NCBI RefSeq assembly: GCF_019448255.1
Contig: NZ_CP080410.1
Location: 2,542,001-2,606,000, forward strand
Reading direction: 5' to 3'
Origin: Qipengyuania flava
GTDB lineage: Bacteria > Pseudomonadota > Alphaproteobacteria > Sphingomonadales > Sphingomonadaceae
DNA: 64,000 nucleotides
Position 1 is the first letter of the stretch. Each line of letters starts with the position of its first letter. The notes beneath the pieces are model-generated. The model saw nothing but the letters and a program-made list of their open reading frames with translations, searched no databases and had not been told where the DNA came from. A program made the translations under genes and the position numbers. Positions 19,759 to 27,809 of this stretch are shown here, piece by piece.

Positions 19759-21579
19759 TCAGAACCTCCAGGGGAAAAGGCGAGTGGTGAGCGAGACGAG
19801 GAAACGCACGTCTCCGCGGTCGACGGCGAGGTCCGGCTTCTCGAGCGGGACGGCGACGGCGATGTCGCCCTGCACCGCGCTGCCGTAGGCAAAGCGCACC
19901 CCGGCACCGGCCGACCACAAGCGATCGGGGTTGAGCGGCGAGCGGCTCGGATCCTCGTTCCAGGCCCAGGCCATGTCGGTGAAGAGGTAGCCCTCCCAGG
20001 CGACCTTGTCCGGTCCATCGGGGGCAAGCGAGCCGAAGCCCACTTCGAAGGACAGCGCGTAGCCACTGTCGCCCAGCACGCTGCCGGGATCGTAACCCCG
20101 GCCGATGGTGTAGTTGCCAGCCGAGAATTCCTCGAACGCGGGCAACGGATCGCTCGTGAACTGGGCGCTGGCACCGAGCGAGAACCGCAAATTGGGGATC
20201 GGTCGATAGTCCGCCTGTCCCTCCATCCGCACGAGCAGCGGGGTCGGGTCCGCCTCGATCCGGTTGGGGGCGACCCCCGCCCGGATGCAGGCGCGCTGGA
20301 CGGGCCGGCAATCGGGGCTGGCGTCGAAGACATCCAGCCCCTGGCGGATCTCGATCGAGCTGCTTGCACCGATCTTCGGCTCGAACGCGGTATAGCCCCC
20401 GGCGCCGGCGATGCTGTCCGGATCGGCGTATTGCGAATCCAGCCGCAGGAAAACCGTCCGGACCCGGTCGCGGGTCAGCCGGACGCCGTTCGCCTCAAGG
20501 TCCTGGTCGACATAGTCGAAGCCGGTACTGACCACATGCGACTCGCTACGCGTGCGAAGCAGCGGATAGGATGCGCCAAGCGTCGCAAAGAGCGTTTCCG
20601 ATTCCACGTCGAGACGCGGCAGATTGAGGTCGGGATCGGTCCAGCTGTAGGTGAACTGCCCGAAAATACGCGCACCCTGATCGCCGACCGCGAAATCATG
20701 CCCGATCTGGACCGTCTGCTGTTCGTGAAAATCGACCGTCGAGAAGAGAGCGATGCTCGTCCGGTCGCCCAAACCCGTGAGGTCGTAGACTTCCCCGCGC
20801 AGCAAGCCGCCGAACCGTCCGAGCGACTTCGCGCCGAAATTCTGTACGTTAAAATCGATCGCGCCGCGCCGGCGCACGACAGCGATGTCGCCGACCAGCT
20901 CGCCTGGTGCCCCATCGATCGCCGGCCTTAGCGAAAGGCGCACGTCGACGCCGGGAAGGTCGTCGGCCAGAAGGAGATAGCGTTCCGCGCGCCGCGTGTT
21001 GAAGACCTCGTCCTGGGTAATCGGTTCGAGGTAGCTGGCTACCAGCGCTTCCGAAGGCCCTGCCTCCCCGCGAACCCGCAGCGCCGTGACGCGCCCGAAC
21101 ACGATCCTGAGTTCCGCATCGCCATTGGCAAGCCGCTGGGCCGGGATTTCGACCGTCGCAAGATAGCCGGCATCCTGCAGGCGCTGGTTGGCCGATGCGC
21201 GCACGTCGCACAGAACCGAGATCGGCAGTTCGCGCCCAAGGTAGTTTTCATAAGCCCCGGCGAGCGCCACATCGGGTGCCTTTTCCGCGCCGACAAAACG
21301 GACACCGCGCAGCGTTACCTTGATATCGGCAAGATCGGGCGCATCGAGCGCACAAGGCGCGCGCTCCAGTCCGCCGTCGATAGTGAGCGTCGTCGCCGGG
21401 CGAACCGTTTCGCGCGCTTGTGGCGGGGTCAGGTCGCCCCGGCTCGGCACGGCTTGCGCAAGCGCGCTAGCAGGGAGGGACAGTGCCGCTGCGCCTGCAA
21501 GCAGGAGCGCGGAGGTCCGCAGTTTAACAACGGCGGTACCGCCACGAGAATATGCGTCGCAAAGCTGGCCAAAGCCCAT
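19759..21579 (-). CDS. ShlB/FhaC/HecB family two-partner secretion transporter (TpsB)
   Basis: A 606-residue outer-membrane beta-barrel that exports the TpsA partner. A hydrophobic signal segment (LRTSALLLAGAAALSLPASA) lies at ~19-42, followed by a Pro-rich linker, two POTRA domains (VTLRGVRFVGAEKAPDVALA; GYLATVEIPAQRLANGDAEL), and a barrel from ~240 with the GRGYDPGSVLGDSGYALSFE motif typical of FhaC/ShlB (the GRGY residues of the secretion motif). It ends in LFPWRF with a terminal Phe as expected for an outer-membrane protein. The start is uncertain: ATG at 21579 with a GGGGG upstream, or GTG at 21609. It is the first gene of the operon and is directly coupled to tpsA. Confidence 0.92.
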   Translation of the reverse strand: MGFGQLCDAYSRGGTAVVKLRTSALLLAGAAALSLPASALAQAVPSRGDLTPPQARETVRPATTLTIDGGLERAPCALDAPDLADIKVTLRGVRFVGAEKAPDVALAGAYENYLGRELPISVLCDVRASANQRLQDAGYLATVEIPAQRLANGDAELRIVFGRVTALRVRGEAGPSEALVASYLEPITQDEVFNTRRAERYLLLADDLPGVDVRLSLRPAIDGAPGELVGDIAVVRRRGAIDFNVQNFGAKSLGRFGGLLRGEVYDLTGLGDRTSIALFSTVDFHEQQTVQIGHDFAVGDQGARIFGQFTYSWTDPDLNLPRLDVESETLFATLGASYPLLRTRSESHVVSTGFDYVDQDLEANGVRLTRDRVRTVFLRLDSQYADPDSIAGAGGYTAFEPKIGASSSIEIRQGLDVFDASPDCRPVQRACIRAGVAPNRIEADPTPLLVRMEGQADYRPIPNLRFSLGASAQFTSDPLPAFEEFSAGNYTIGRGYDPGSVLGDSGYALSFEVGFGSLAPDGPDKVAWEGYLFTDMAWAWNEDPSRSPLNPDRLWSAGAGVRFAYGSAVQGDIAVAVPLEKPDLAVDRGDVRFLVSLTTRLFPWRF

Positions 21580-21782
21580 CCAGATCGCCCCCCAACATCG
21601 CGCTTTCACGCGCGCTAGCTGTAGTTATCAGCGATCCGACGACCCCTTTGGACTCGGGGCTCTTCGTTCTCGAAACACGGGTGCGTAACACTTTCCTTGC
21701 GGAAATGTCATGTAAATTTCGGACTCTGGGTGGGCAGTGGCGCAGCGTGTTTGGCCCAATACGGCCTCTTGCAGCCTTGCCT

Positions 21783-22240
21783 TTACATGGCCTTGAGCAG
21801 CTTCTGCCGCACGCTTTGCTCCAGCATATCGCGGACCACATCTGCGCGGACAGGGCGGCTCAGCAGGTACCCCTGGATGGAACCGCAACCCTCCTCGCGC
21901 AGGATCTGACATTGCTGCTCGTCCTCGACGCCTTCCGCCAGTGTTTCCATGCTCAGCGCATCCGCGAGGGTCGTGATGGCGCGGATAACAGCATGGGCGT
22001 TGTTACCCTGCTGCGCCAGGTCGCGCACGAAGCTCTGGTCGATCTTGATCTTGTCGAACGGGAACTGACGCAGGTAGCTCAGGCTGGAATAACCTGTCCC
22101 GAAGTCGTCGAGCGCTATGCGGACTCCGAGGTTTCGAAGCGAGTGGAGGGCCGATAGCGTCTGGTCGAGAACCTCCAGCAGGCGATGCGCGAACACGGCG
22201 TCCCGTTCGCTGCGCAAAACCGCTTCCTTGCAAAGCTTGC
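21783..22240 (-). pseudogene. EAL-domain (c-di-GMP phosphodiesterase) gene remnant
   Basis: The reading frame encodes only the C-terminal half of an EAL domain: LGVRIALDDFGTGYSSLSYL, FPFDKIKIDQSFV, TLAEGVEDEQQ and QGYLLSRPVRADVVRDMLEQ. The N-terminal half, including the EAL signature itself and the first metal ligands, is absent. The open frame continues upstream through tRNA-Thr and tRNA-Cys, which cannot be coding, so the left boundary is approximate and there is no credible start. It is best read as the tail of a decayed or rearranged GGDEF-EAL gene left next to the tRNA pair. Catalytic activity is not expected. Confidence 0.78.
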
Positions 22241-22369
22241 CCCGATGAGCCGGGACGTTGTGACACGGTAGAAGGCTGCTGCACCGGCTGATCGGCGTGC
22301 GGACAGGCATGACTATCCGCGAACAGAGTGACGATTTGCCGGCGTGGCCGATACTACTGCTGAGACTGG

Positions 22370-22445
22370 TGGTGCCGCTTACGTGACTCGAACACGTGAC
22401 CCCATCATTACGAATGATGTGCTCTACCAACTGAGCTAAAGCGGC
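22370..22445 (-). tRNA. tRNA-Thr (anticodon CGT)
   Basis: The minus strand folds as a 76-nt tRNA with encoded CCA. Acceptor stem GCCGCTT/AAGCGGC, D-arm GCTCAGTTGGTAGAGC, anticodon stem CATCA/TGATG with loop TTCGTAA, and T-arm ACGTGTTCGAGTCACGT. The anticodon CGT reads ACG (Thr). Confidence 0.97.
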
Positions 22446-22467
22446 ACATTCTCTTGCGTCAGAGAAG

Positions 22468-22541
22468 TGGAGGCCCGAGCCGGAATCGAACCGGCGTGCA
22501 AGGATTTGCAGTCCTCTGCGTAACCACTCCGCCATCGGGCC
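22468..22541 (-). tRNA. tRNA-Cys (anticodon GCA)
   Basis: A 74-nt cloverleaf on the minus strand with encoded CCA. Acceptor GGCCCGA/TCGGGCC, anticodon loop CTGCAAA within GGA/TCC pairing, and T-arm GCCGGTTCGATTCCGGC. The anticodon GCA reads TGC (Cys). It lies 22 nt upstream of tRNA-Thr and is probably co-transcribed. Confidence 0.97.
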
Positions 22542-22653
22542 TCGCCCGCCCTCTCGGACGGGAAGCGGGGCACTAGCGATTCTCTTCCACAAAGGCAATC
22601 GCCAGATCGCGCCTTACGTAACGTCAGTCTGGACGCGTGGCGCGATAGCGGCA

Positions 22654-23445
22654 ATGTCGGGCCTTATGAGCATTGCAAATCTCCTCGATCCGATCACCGC
22701 TGCCGGCGGCGAAACGCGCTTTTCCGGGCTTGAGAACTGGATGCAGGGGCGCACGCTTTATGGCGGCGCTTCGGCACTGATCGCTTATACCGCCGCGGTG
22801 CGCGCTTTCCCCGACTTGCCGCCGCTGCGGGCTGCCCAGGTCGCCTTCGTGGCCCCGACCGGTCCGGAAGTGGAGTTGCGCCGCGAGATCGTCCGGCAGG
22901 GTCGCAATGTGGCCCAGGTACGCAGCGAGATCTGGTGCGAGGGCAAATGCACGCTGACCGCCTTCTGGCTGTTCGGGACCGAACGCGAGGCGAACGCCGT
23001 GCACGATGCCGCGCCGGTGGCTGACTGGCCCGGTTCGCCTAACGAGGCCGAGCTTGCCATGAGCGGCAAAGGCCCGGCGTTCATCCAGAACAATTTCGAG
23101 ATCAAGCGCGCGCAGGACATGCGCGGCCCCGGCGATCCCGTGGTGCGCCGCTGGGCGCGCCTGACCGACCGGGAGGGCCTCGATCCGGTCAGCGAGCTAA
23201 TCCTGCTCGGCGACGTCCTTCCGCCCGGCGCCATGCGCGCCATGCAGCGTCAGGGGCCGATCAGCTCAATCAACTGGTCGTTCAACCTGCTCGAACCTGC
23301 GCCGGAGACGACGGACGGCTGGTGGCTCAGCGAAAACGCGAGCCAGCACGCGGCGCATGGCTATTCGAGCGAACGGCTGCGGCTGTGGAACGCGGACGGC
23401 AAGCAGGTCCTCGACGGGATGCAATGCGTGGCGGTGTTCGGCTAG
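22654..23445 (+). CDS. acyl-CoA thioesterase family protein (double hotdog)
   Basis: A 263-residue protein resembling TesB-like thioesterases, which hydrolyse acyl-CoA to acid and CoA. Typical features are an N-terminal hotdog half with NWMQGRTLYGGASALIAYTA (core helix) and PLRAAQVAFVAPTGPEVEL, and a C-terminal half with SINWSFNLLEPAP, HAAHGYSSERLRLWNADGKQ and a GMQCVAVFG end. Length fits the family (260-290). Two ATGs are possible, 22654 and 22666, neither with a strong ribosome-binding site; the first is used. It converges on the flavin monooxygenase across 13 nt. The chain-length preference is unknown. Confidence 0.85.
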   Translation: MSGLMSIANLLDPITAAGGETRFSGLENWMQGRTLYGGASALIAYTAAVRAFPDLPPLRAAQVAFVAPTGPEVELRREIVRQGRNVAQVRSEIWCEGKCTLTAFWLFGTEREANAVHDAAPVADWPGSPNEAELAMSGKGPAFIQNNFEIKRAQDMRGPGDPVVRRWARLTDREGLDPVSELILLGDVLPPGAMRAMQRQGPISSINWSFNLLEPAPETTDGWWLSENASQHAAHGYSSERLRLWNADGKQVLDGMQCVAVFG

Positions 23446-23458
23446 GAGGCGGGCGCGC

Positions 23459-24781
23459 CTAAGCGGGCTGCTTTGCCCGCTTGGCGCCCTTCTCGATCTC
23501 GCTCAGCAGGTCGTGCACATAGCTGTCGAAGTCGACCTGCATGCGGTGCCGGGGGCTGTCGTAGAAGTGGCCGAGGTAGGCGCGTTCATCCGCCTCAATC
23601 ACCTGCGCCATCTCGCCCTCGTCTGGGAATTCGTACCGCCCCGTCAGCGCCGCTGCGACCAACTTCGATTGCTGTTCGGCAAAGTTGACGAGTGTGGGGA
23701 GCGGCTGGGCAAGGCCGAGGAAGAAGAGATTCTCGAAACCCGGCTTCACCATGCGCTTGTAGAGCGGGAAGACGTTTTCCTTCGGCGTCAGCGCGTCCTG
23801 CTGGAAGAAGGGAAACGTCACGTTGTAGCCGGTCGCCCAGACGATCGCGTCGACTGGTTCGCGGCTGCCATCGGTGAAGAGAACCCCGTCGTCATCGAGC
23901 CGATCGATCGCGCCCTTGGGCTGGATATCGCCCGAACCGACGCGCAGCAGGAATTCGCTCGAGACTGACGGATGCGCTTCAAGCGGTTCGTGATCCGGTT
24001 CGGGCAGGCCGTAGTCGCTCGGTTTGCCCATCAGCTTCTTGATCTTCATCTGGGCAAGCTTGCGGCCCAGCTTGGCCGGCATCCAGGCGGGCAGCGTCGC
24101 CTTGTCCATCGGCACGCCATCGGAATATTTGGGGATCACCCAGATCCCCCGGCGCATCGAGATCATCAGCTTCTTCGCGAGCGGACGCTGCGAAAGCTCG
24201 GACGAGATATCCATCGCCGAATTGCCTGCGCCCACAACCAGCACGTTCTTGCCGCGGAAGTCGAACGGCTCGAAGGGGTCGGTGTAGTTGTGCGAATGGA
24301 CCTGGTAGCCATCGAAGCTGCCGGGATATTCCGGCATCCGCGCATCCCAGTGATGGCCATTTGCCACGCACAGCGCGTCATATTCGCGCTGCTCACCGGT
24401 CGACAGCGTGACCCGCCAGCGCCCGCCCTCGATCCGCTCGCAATCGGTCACGGCGGTGTTGAAGGTAATCGTCTCGCGCAGGCCGAAATGGTCCACATAG
24501 TCGTGGAAGTATTGCAGCAACTGCGAATGGTGCGGGAAGTCGGGCCAGTCCTGCGGGACCGGGAAGTCTTCGAAGGCCAGCCGCCATTTCGAGGTGTCGA
24601 TATGGAGCGACTGGTAGCAGGACGAGGCCCCGTTCGGGTTCTTGAAATACCAGTTCCCGCCGATGTCGTCGGACATCTCGAAGCAATCGTAGGGAAGCCC
24701 ATGGTCAGCCAGCCGCTTGGCCATGGTGAAGCCGGAACAGCCAGCCCCGATGATGCAGCTCCTGGGTGCGTCGTTAGCCAT
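23459..24781 (-). CDS. flavin-containing monooxygenase
   Basis: A 440-residue FAD/NADPH monooxygenase that oxygenates a nucleophilic heteroatom or a ketone. The FAD-binding GAGCSG is at 12-17; the FMO fingerprint FxGxxxHxxxY appears as FDGYQVHSHNY; the NADPH-binding VVGAGNSAMD follows, and the ATGYN motif is in IVWATGYNVTFPFF. Length matches class B FMOs. It sits 46 nt upstream of nothing on its own strand but downstream of the crotonase gene, so the two may be co-transcribed (crotonase then monooxygenase, 46-nt gap). A Baeyer-Villiger-type activity cannot be excluded, though the fingerprint favours FMO. Confidence 0.92.
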   Translation of the reverse strand: MANDAPRSCIIGAGCSGFTMAKRLADHGLPYDCFEMSDDIGGNWYFKNPNGASSCYQSLHIDTSKWRLAFEDFPVPQDWPDFPHHSQLLQYFHDYVDHFGLRETITFNTAVTDCERIEGGRWRVTLSTGEQREYDALCVANGHHWDARMPEYPGSFDGYQVHSHNYTDPFEPFDFRGKNVLVVGAGNSAMDISSELSQRPLAKKLMISMRRGIWVIPKYSDGVPMDKATLPAWMPAKLGRKLAQMKIKKLMGKPSDYGLPEPDHEPLEAHPSVSSEFLLRVGSGDIQPKGAIDRLDDDGVLFTDGSREPVDAIVWATGYNVTFPFFQQDALTPKENVFPLYKRMVKPGFENLFFLGLAQPLPTLVNFAEQQSKLVAAALTGRYEFPDEGEMAQVIEADERAYLGHFYDSPRHRMQVDFDSYVHDLLSEIEKGAKRAKQPA

Positions 24782-24827
24782 CGTTTCCTCTCCCCGGCGG
24801 CGCTGGCGTTTCCGCCCTGCTCTGTGC

Positions 24828-25625
24828 TTAGCCGTTGAAGACCGGCGCCCGTTTCTGCATTTCGGCCATCACCGCCTCGACCTGATTGGGGGTGCGAATG
24901 ATGCCGTCCTGCTCGACGCTTTCGGCCATCAGAATCGCGTCTTCGCCTTCTTCGTGCATCACCTTGAACAGGCGCTTGGCGCCGCGCACGGCGTCGGGGT
25001 TCTTGTTCGCGATGGTCTCGGCGATCGCGGTGGCGCGGGCTTGCGGGTCGTCCTCGACCATGGTTGCAAAGCCGAGGCCGAGCGCTTCGGCGCCGTTGAA
25101 CTCGCGGTTGGTGTAGGTCAGTTCGCGCAGGGTGTCGTCGCGCACGAGGCCGCGCCATAGCGCATAGCCGCCCATATCGGGCACGAGGCCCCACTTCATC
25201 TCCATCACGGCCATGCGGGTGTCGGGATGGACCACGCGGATGTCGGCGCCGCTGGCGATCTGCAGGCCGCCGCCAAAGCACACGCCGTGCACCGCTGCGA
25301 TCACCGGAACCGGGCACTTGCGCCAGGTCATCGCGGCTTCCTGCGCGCGGTTGGCGTTTCCGTGGGTCCGCTCGGCGAGCTTGGCCTGCGGGTTCGATCC
25401 GCCATTCGCCATGCTGGAGAGGTCCAGGCCGGCGCAAAAGGCGCGCCCCTCGCCCGACAGCACGACAACGCGAAGCCCCTCCATGGTGCGTAGCGCCTCA
25501 CCCGCTTCGAGGATCGCCTCGAACTGGACCGGGTCCAGTGCATTCATCTTGTCGCCGCGGGTAAAGCGGACTTGCGCCACACCGTTGTCGGCAAGGTCAA
25601 TCGAAACGCGATCGTGGAACTGCAT
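24828..25625 (-). CDS. crotonase/enoyl-CoA hydratase family protein
   Basis: A 265-residue crotonase-fold enzyme acting on an acyl-CoA thioester. The oxyanion-hole segments are visible: GEGRAFCAGLDLSSM near 58-72 and AAVHGVCFGGGLQIASGADI near 110-130, followed by MEMKWGLVPDMGGYALWRGL where the hydratase glutamate would lie. Length fits. The start codon lies inside the end of the upstream winged-helix regulator (29-nt overlap), so translation is probably coupled. Hydratase, isomerase and thioesterase activities share this fold; the neighbouring monooxygenase does not settle the substrate. Confidence 0.9.
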   Translation of the reverse strand: MQFHDRVSIDLADNGVAQVRFTRGDKMNALDPVQFEAILEAGEALRTMEGLRVVVLSGEGRAFCAGLDLSSMANGGSNPQAKLAERTHGNANRAQEAAMTWRKCPVPVIAAVHGVCFGGGLQIASGADIRVVHPDTRMAVMEMKWGLVPDMGGYALWRGLVRDDTLRELTYTNREFNGAEALGLGFATMVEDDPQARATAIAETIANKNPDAVRGAKRLFKVMHEEGEDAILMAESVEQDGIIRTPNQVEAVMAEMQKRAPVFNG

Positions 25626-26373
25626 GGTAGAGCCTCGTGCTTGAAATGCTTCGATGCTCTTCGTTGCCTATCATGGCGTGCGAGTCCAGTTGCCCGGGGG
25701 TCAGGTGCACGAAACTGGCGCAGCGTCCCTCGTGCCTCGGAGGACGGCCGAGGCGGTAGCCGCCATCGGGATGGGTTTCGACCAGCCAGCTGCAATGCGA
25801 GATGCCAAGCTTGGCGCGCAGCCGTGAGACATGCACTTCGATCGTGTTGGTCTCGGGGACATGGTCGAGCCGCCAGACATCGCTCAGCAGCTGGCGGCGG
25901 CTGACTTGCATCCCCGGGGTGCTCGCCAGCCGCCACAGCAGGGCAAATTCGCGGGGGTGCAGGCCCAGCCAGGTGCCGCCGACGCGCCCATCCCGGTAAA
26001 ACAGGTCGAGCATTACGGGCCCCGCGGCGAGCCGGCGCGGAATGGCGTTGGCCAGCCCCCCGAGACGCAGCAATCGCTGCGCAAGCTCGGTCTGAACGCA
26101 GTGTGAGGGAAGCGCGTCGCCAAAGCCCATTTCAAGGAGGGCCGCGCGCTCGTCTCCATCATCGCAGCCTATTATCGCAGCCGATGCCCGCCCCTCAATT
26201 GCGCGCCATCCGAACGGACGCGAGGCTGGTCGCCAATCGAGCAGAATGGGTTGGTGCGCGCTGCCGTGAGGCGCTTCCTCGAAGGGCACCATGCCCCAGT
26301 CGAGGAGGCGCATGTCCCAGCGAGCGGGTGGATTGAGGGATTGCGAATACCAGGCGAAAAGCGGAAGGCTCAC
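25597..26373 (-). CDS. winged-helix (OmpR/PhoB-type) transcriptional regulator with degenerate receiver
   Basis: A 258-residue protein. The C-terminal half is a Trans_reg_C winged helix: GTWLGLHPREFALLWRLAST, VSRRQLLSDVWRLD, NTIEVHVSRLRAKLG and the hairpin VETHPDGGYRLG. The N-terminal half looks like a worn receiver domain (AAIIGCDDGDERAALLEMGF) without an identifiable phospho-acceptor Asp, so it is probably not controlled by phosphorylation. A GTG start at 26373 is chosen because AAGGAGA lies 4 nt upstream; the frame opens at a GTG six codons earlier that overlaps this site. About 45 residues follow the winged helix, partly due to the overlap with the crotonase gene. Confidence 0.85.
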   Translation of the reverse strand: MSLPLFAWYSQSLNPPARWDMRLLDWGMVPFEEAPHGSAHQPILLDWRPASRPFGWRAIEGRASAAIIGCDDGDERAALLEMGFGDALPSHCVQTELAQRLLRLGGLANAIPRRLAAGPVMLDLFYRDGRVGGTWLGLHPREFALLWRLASTPGMQVSRRQLLSDVWRLDHVPETNTIEVHVSRLRAKLGISHCSWLVETHPDGGYRLGRPPRHEGRCASFVHLTPGQLDSHAMIGNEEHRSISSTRLYHAVPRSRFD

Positions 26374-26492
26374 GGAATCTCCTTGGCCCACCCGTCCTGG
26401 AAAGGCCCTCTAACCGCAAAAACCTGCCGCTCAAATACGCATGGTTGCTTAAGGGTAATCCCTAGTTTTTTCTTGAACTTAGTACAGATGCA

Positions 26493-27674
26493 CTAGCCGC
26501 GTTCGGTCAGGAACCGCTTAATATTGCGCGCCGCCTGACGAATACGCTGCTCGTTCTCGACCATGGCGATACGAACATAGCCTTCGCCCTCCTCGCCAAA
26601 GCCAACCCCGGCAGCCACAGCGACTTCGGCGTGCTGCAGGAGCTGCTTGGAAAATTCGAGGCTGCCCATGTCTTCAAAGCCCGGTGGCAGCTTGGCCCAG
26701 GTAAACATGCTGGCAGGCGGGGACGGGATTTCCCAGCCGGCCCGCGCGAAGCTTTCGACCATGACATCGCGCCGCGCCTGGTAGCGGGCACGGTTCTGCT
26801 CGACGACGTCCTGGGGGCCGTTCAGCGCGGCGCAGGCGGCGGCCTGGATCGGGGTGAAGGCCCCGTAATCGAGGTAGGACTTCACCCGCGTCAATGCGGC
26901 GACAAGCTGCTTGTTGCCGACGCAGAAACCGATCCGCCAGCCGGCCATGGAGAAGGTCTTGGACATGGAGGTAAACTCCACCGCCACGTCCTTTGCGCCG
27001 GGCACCTCGAGGATCGAGCGGGTCGGCTTGCCGTCGTAATAGAGTTCCGAATAGGCCAGGTCCGAGAGCACCCAGACCTTGTTTTCGCGCGCCCAGTCGA
27101 CCAGCCGCTCGTAGAAGGCGAGATCGACCGTCTCGGCGGTGGGATTGCTGGGATAGTTCACCACCAGCACCGTCGGCCGCGGCACGGTGTAGGCCATCGC
27201 GTTGTCGAGCGCCTTCCAGTAGCGCTCGTCCGGCGTGGTAGGCACGCTGCGGATCGTGGCGCCGGCGATGATGAAGCCATAAGTGTGGATCGGATAGGCC
27301 GGGCTCGGCGCGAGGATGACGTCGCCCGGCGCGCTGATCGCGGTGGCCATGGACGACAGGCCTTCCTTCGAACCCATCGTCACCACGACTTCGCTTTCGG
27401 GATCGAGATCGACCCCGAAGCGGCGCTGGTAATAGTTCGCTTGGGCGCGGCGCAGCCCCGGAATGCCCTTGGACTGCGAATAGCCATGCGCATCGGGCTT
27501 CGCCGCCACTTCGCACAGCTTGTCGATGACGTGCTGCGGCGGAGGCTGGTCGGGATTGCCCATGCCGAGGTCGATGATGTCCCTGCCCGCCTGGCGTGCC
27601 GCGTGGCGCATCGCATTGACTTCGGCGATGACATAGGGCGGCATGCGTTTGATGCGGTAGAATTCGTCGGACAT
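26493..27674 (-). CDS. alaC: AlaC-like PLP-dependent aminotransferase (alanine transaminase)
   Basis: A 393-residue class I/II aminotransferase. Aminotransferase folds I motifs: DLGMGNPDQPPPQHVIDKL, GSKEGLSSMATAI, NYPSNPTAETVDLAFYE (Asn contacts PLP), LSDLAYSELYYDG, and the PLP lysine in TSMSKTFSMAGWRIGF. Overall the sequence strongly resembles E. coli AlaC from memory, which interconverts pyruvate/glutamate and alanine/2-oxoglutarate; LL-diaminopimelate aminotransferase is the main alternative. The ATG at 27674 is preferred (MSDEFYRIKRMPPYV, GAAAGAG upstream) over a start ten codons earlier. It is divergent from phaC across about 135 nt. Confidence 0.88.
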   Translation of the reverse strand: MSDEFYRIKRMPPYVIAEVNAMRHAARQAGRDIIDLGMGNPDQPPPQHVIDKLCEVAAKPDAHGYSQSKGIPGLRRAQANYYQRRFGVDLDPESEVVVTMGSKEGLSSMATAISAPGDVILAPSPAYPIHTYGFIIAGATIRSVPTTPDERYWKALDNAMAYTVPRPTVLVVNYPSNPTAETVDLAFYERLVDWARENKVWVLSDLAYSELYYDGKPTRSILEVPGAKDVAVEFTSMSKTFSMAGWRIGFCVGNKQLVAALTRVKSYLDYGAFTPIQAAACAALNGPQDVVEQNRARYQARRDVMVESFARAGWEIPSPPASMFTWAKLPPGFEDMGSLEFSKQLLQHAEVAVAAGVGFGEEGEGYVRIAMVENEQRIRQAARNIKRFLTERG

Positions 27675-27809
27675 TCTGGCTCTTTCAGGCGTTGGTCGAG
27701 TCATACTGATTACCTATTCACCGTGCAGGTGCAATCGGCCTAGGTGCATATGGCTGCGCAATATCCTATGGCCGGCACAACAGGCGCTTGGCACCAGGCA
27801 GGAGCACAG

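Noticed and set aside
13646..20369. Long plus-strand and alternative minus-strand open frames inside tpsA and its neighbours, such as 16068-17750 and 12206-13549.
   Set aside because: They are antisense or shifted readings of Gly-rich, stop-poor DNA. Their translations are Ala/Arg/Pro-rich without domains, while the tpsA and CHAT frames carry signal peptides and motifs.
19758..20369. Upstream in-frame extension of tpsA to 20369.
   Set aside because: It would run through the end of tpsB in another frame and bury the signal peptide; the ATG at 19757 has a good ribosome-binding site.
22246..22653. Genomic island or prophage attachment site at the tRNA pair.
   Set aside because: No integrase, no direct repeat of a tRNA 3' end and no change in gene style around it were seen.
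27723..27734. GTGCAGGTGCAA upstream of phaC as a PhaR operator.
   Set aside because: It is a direct repeat with a spacing unlike the phasin inverted repeats; too weak to annotate as a site.
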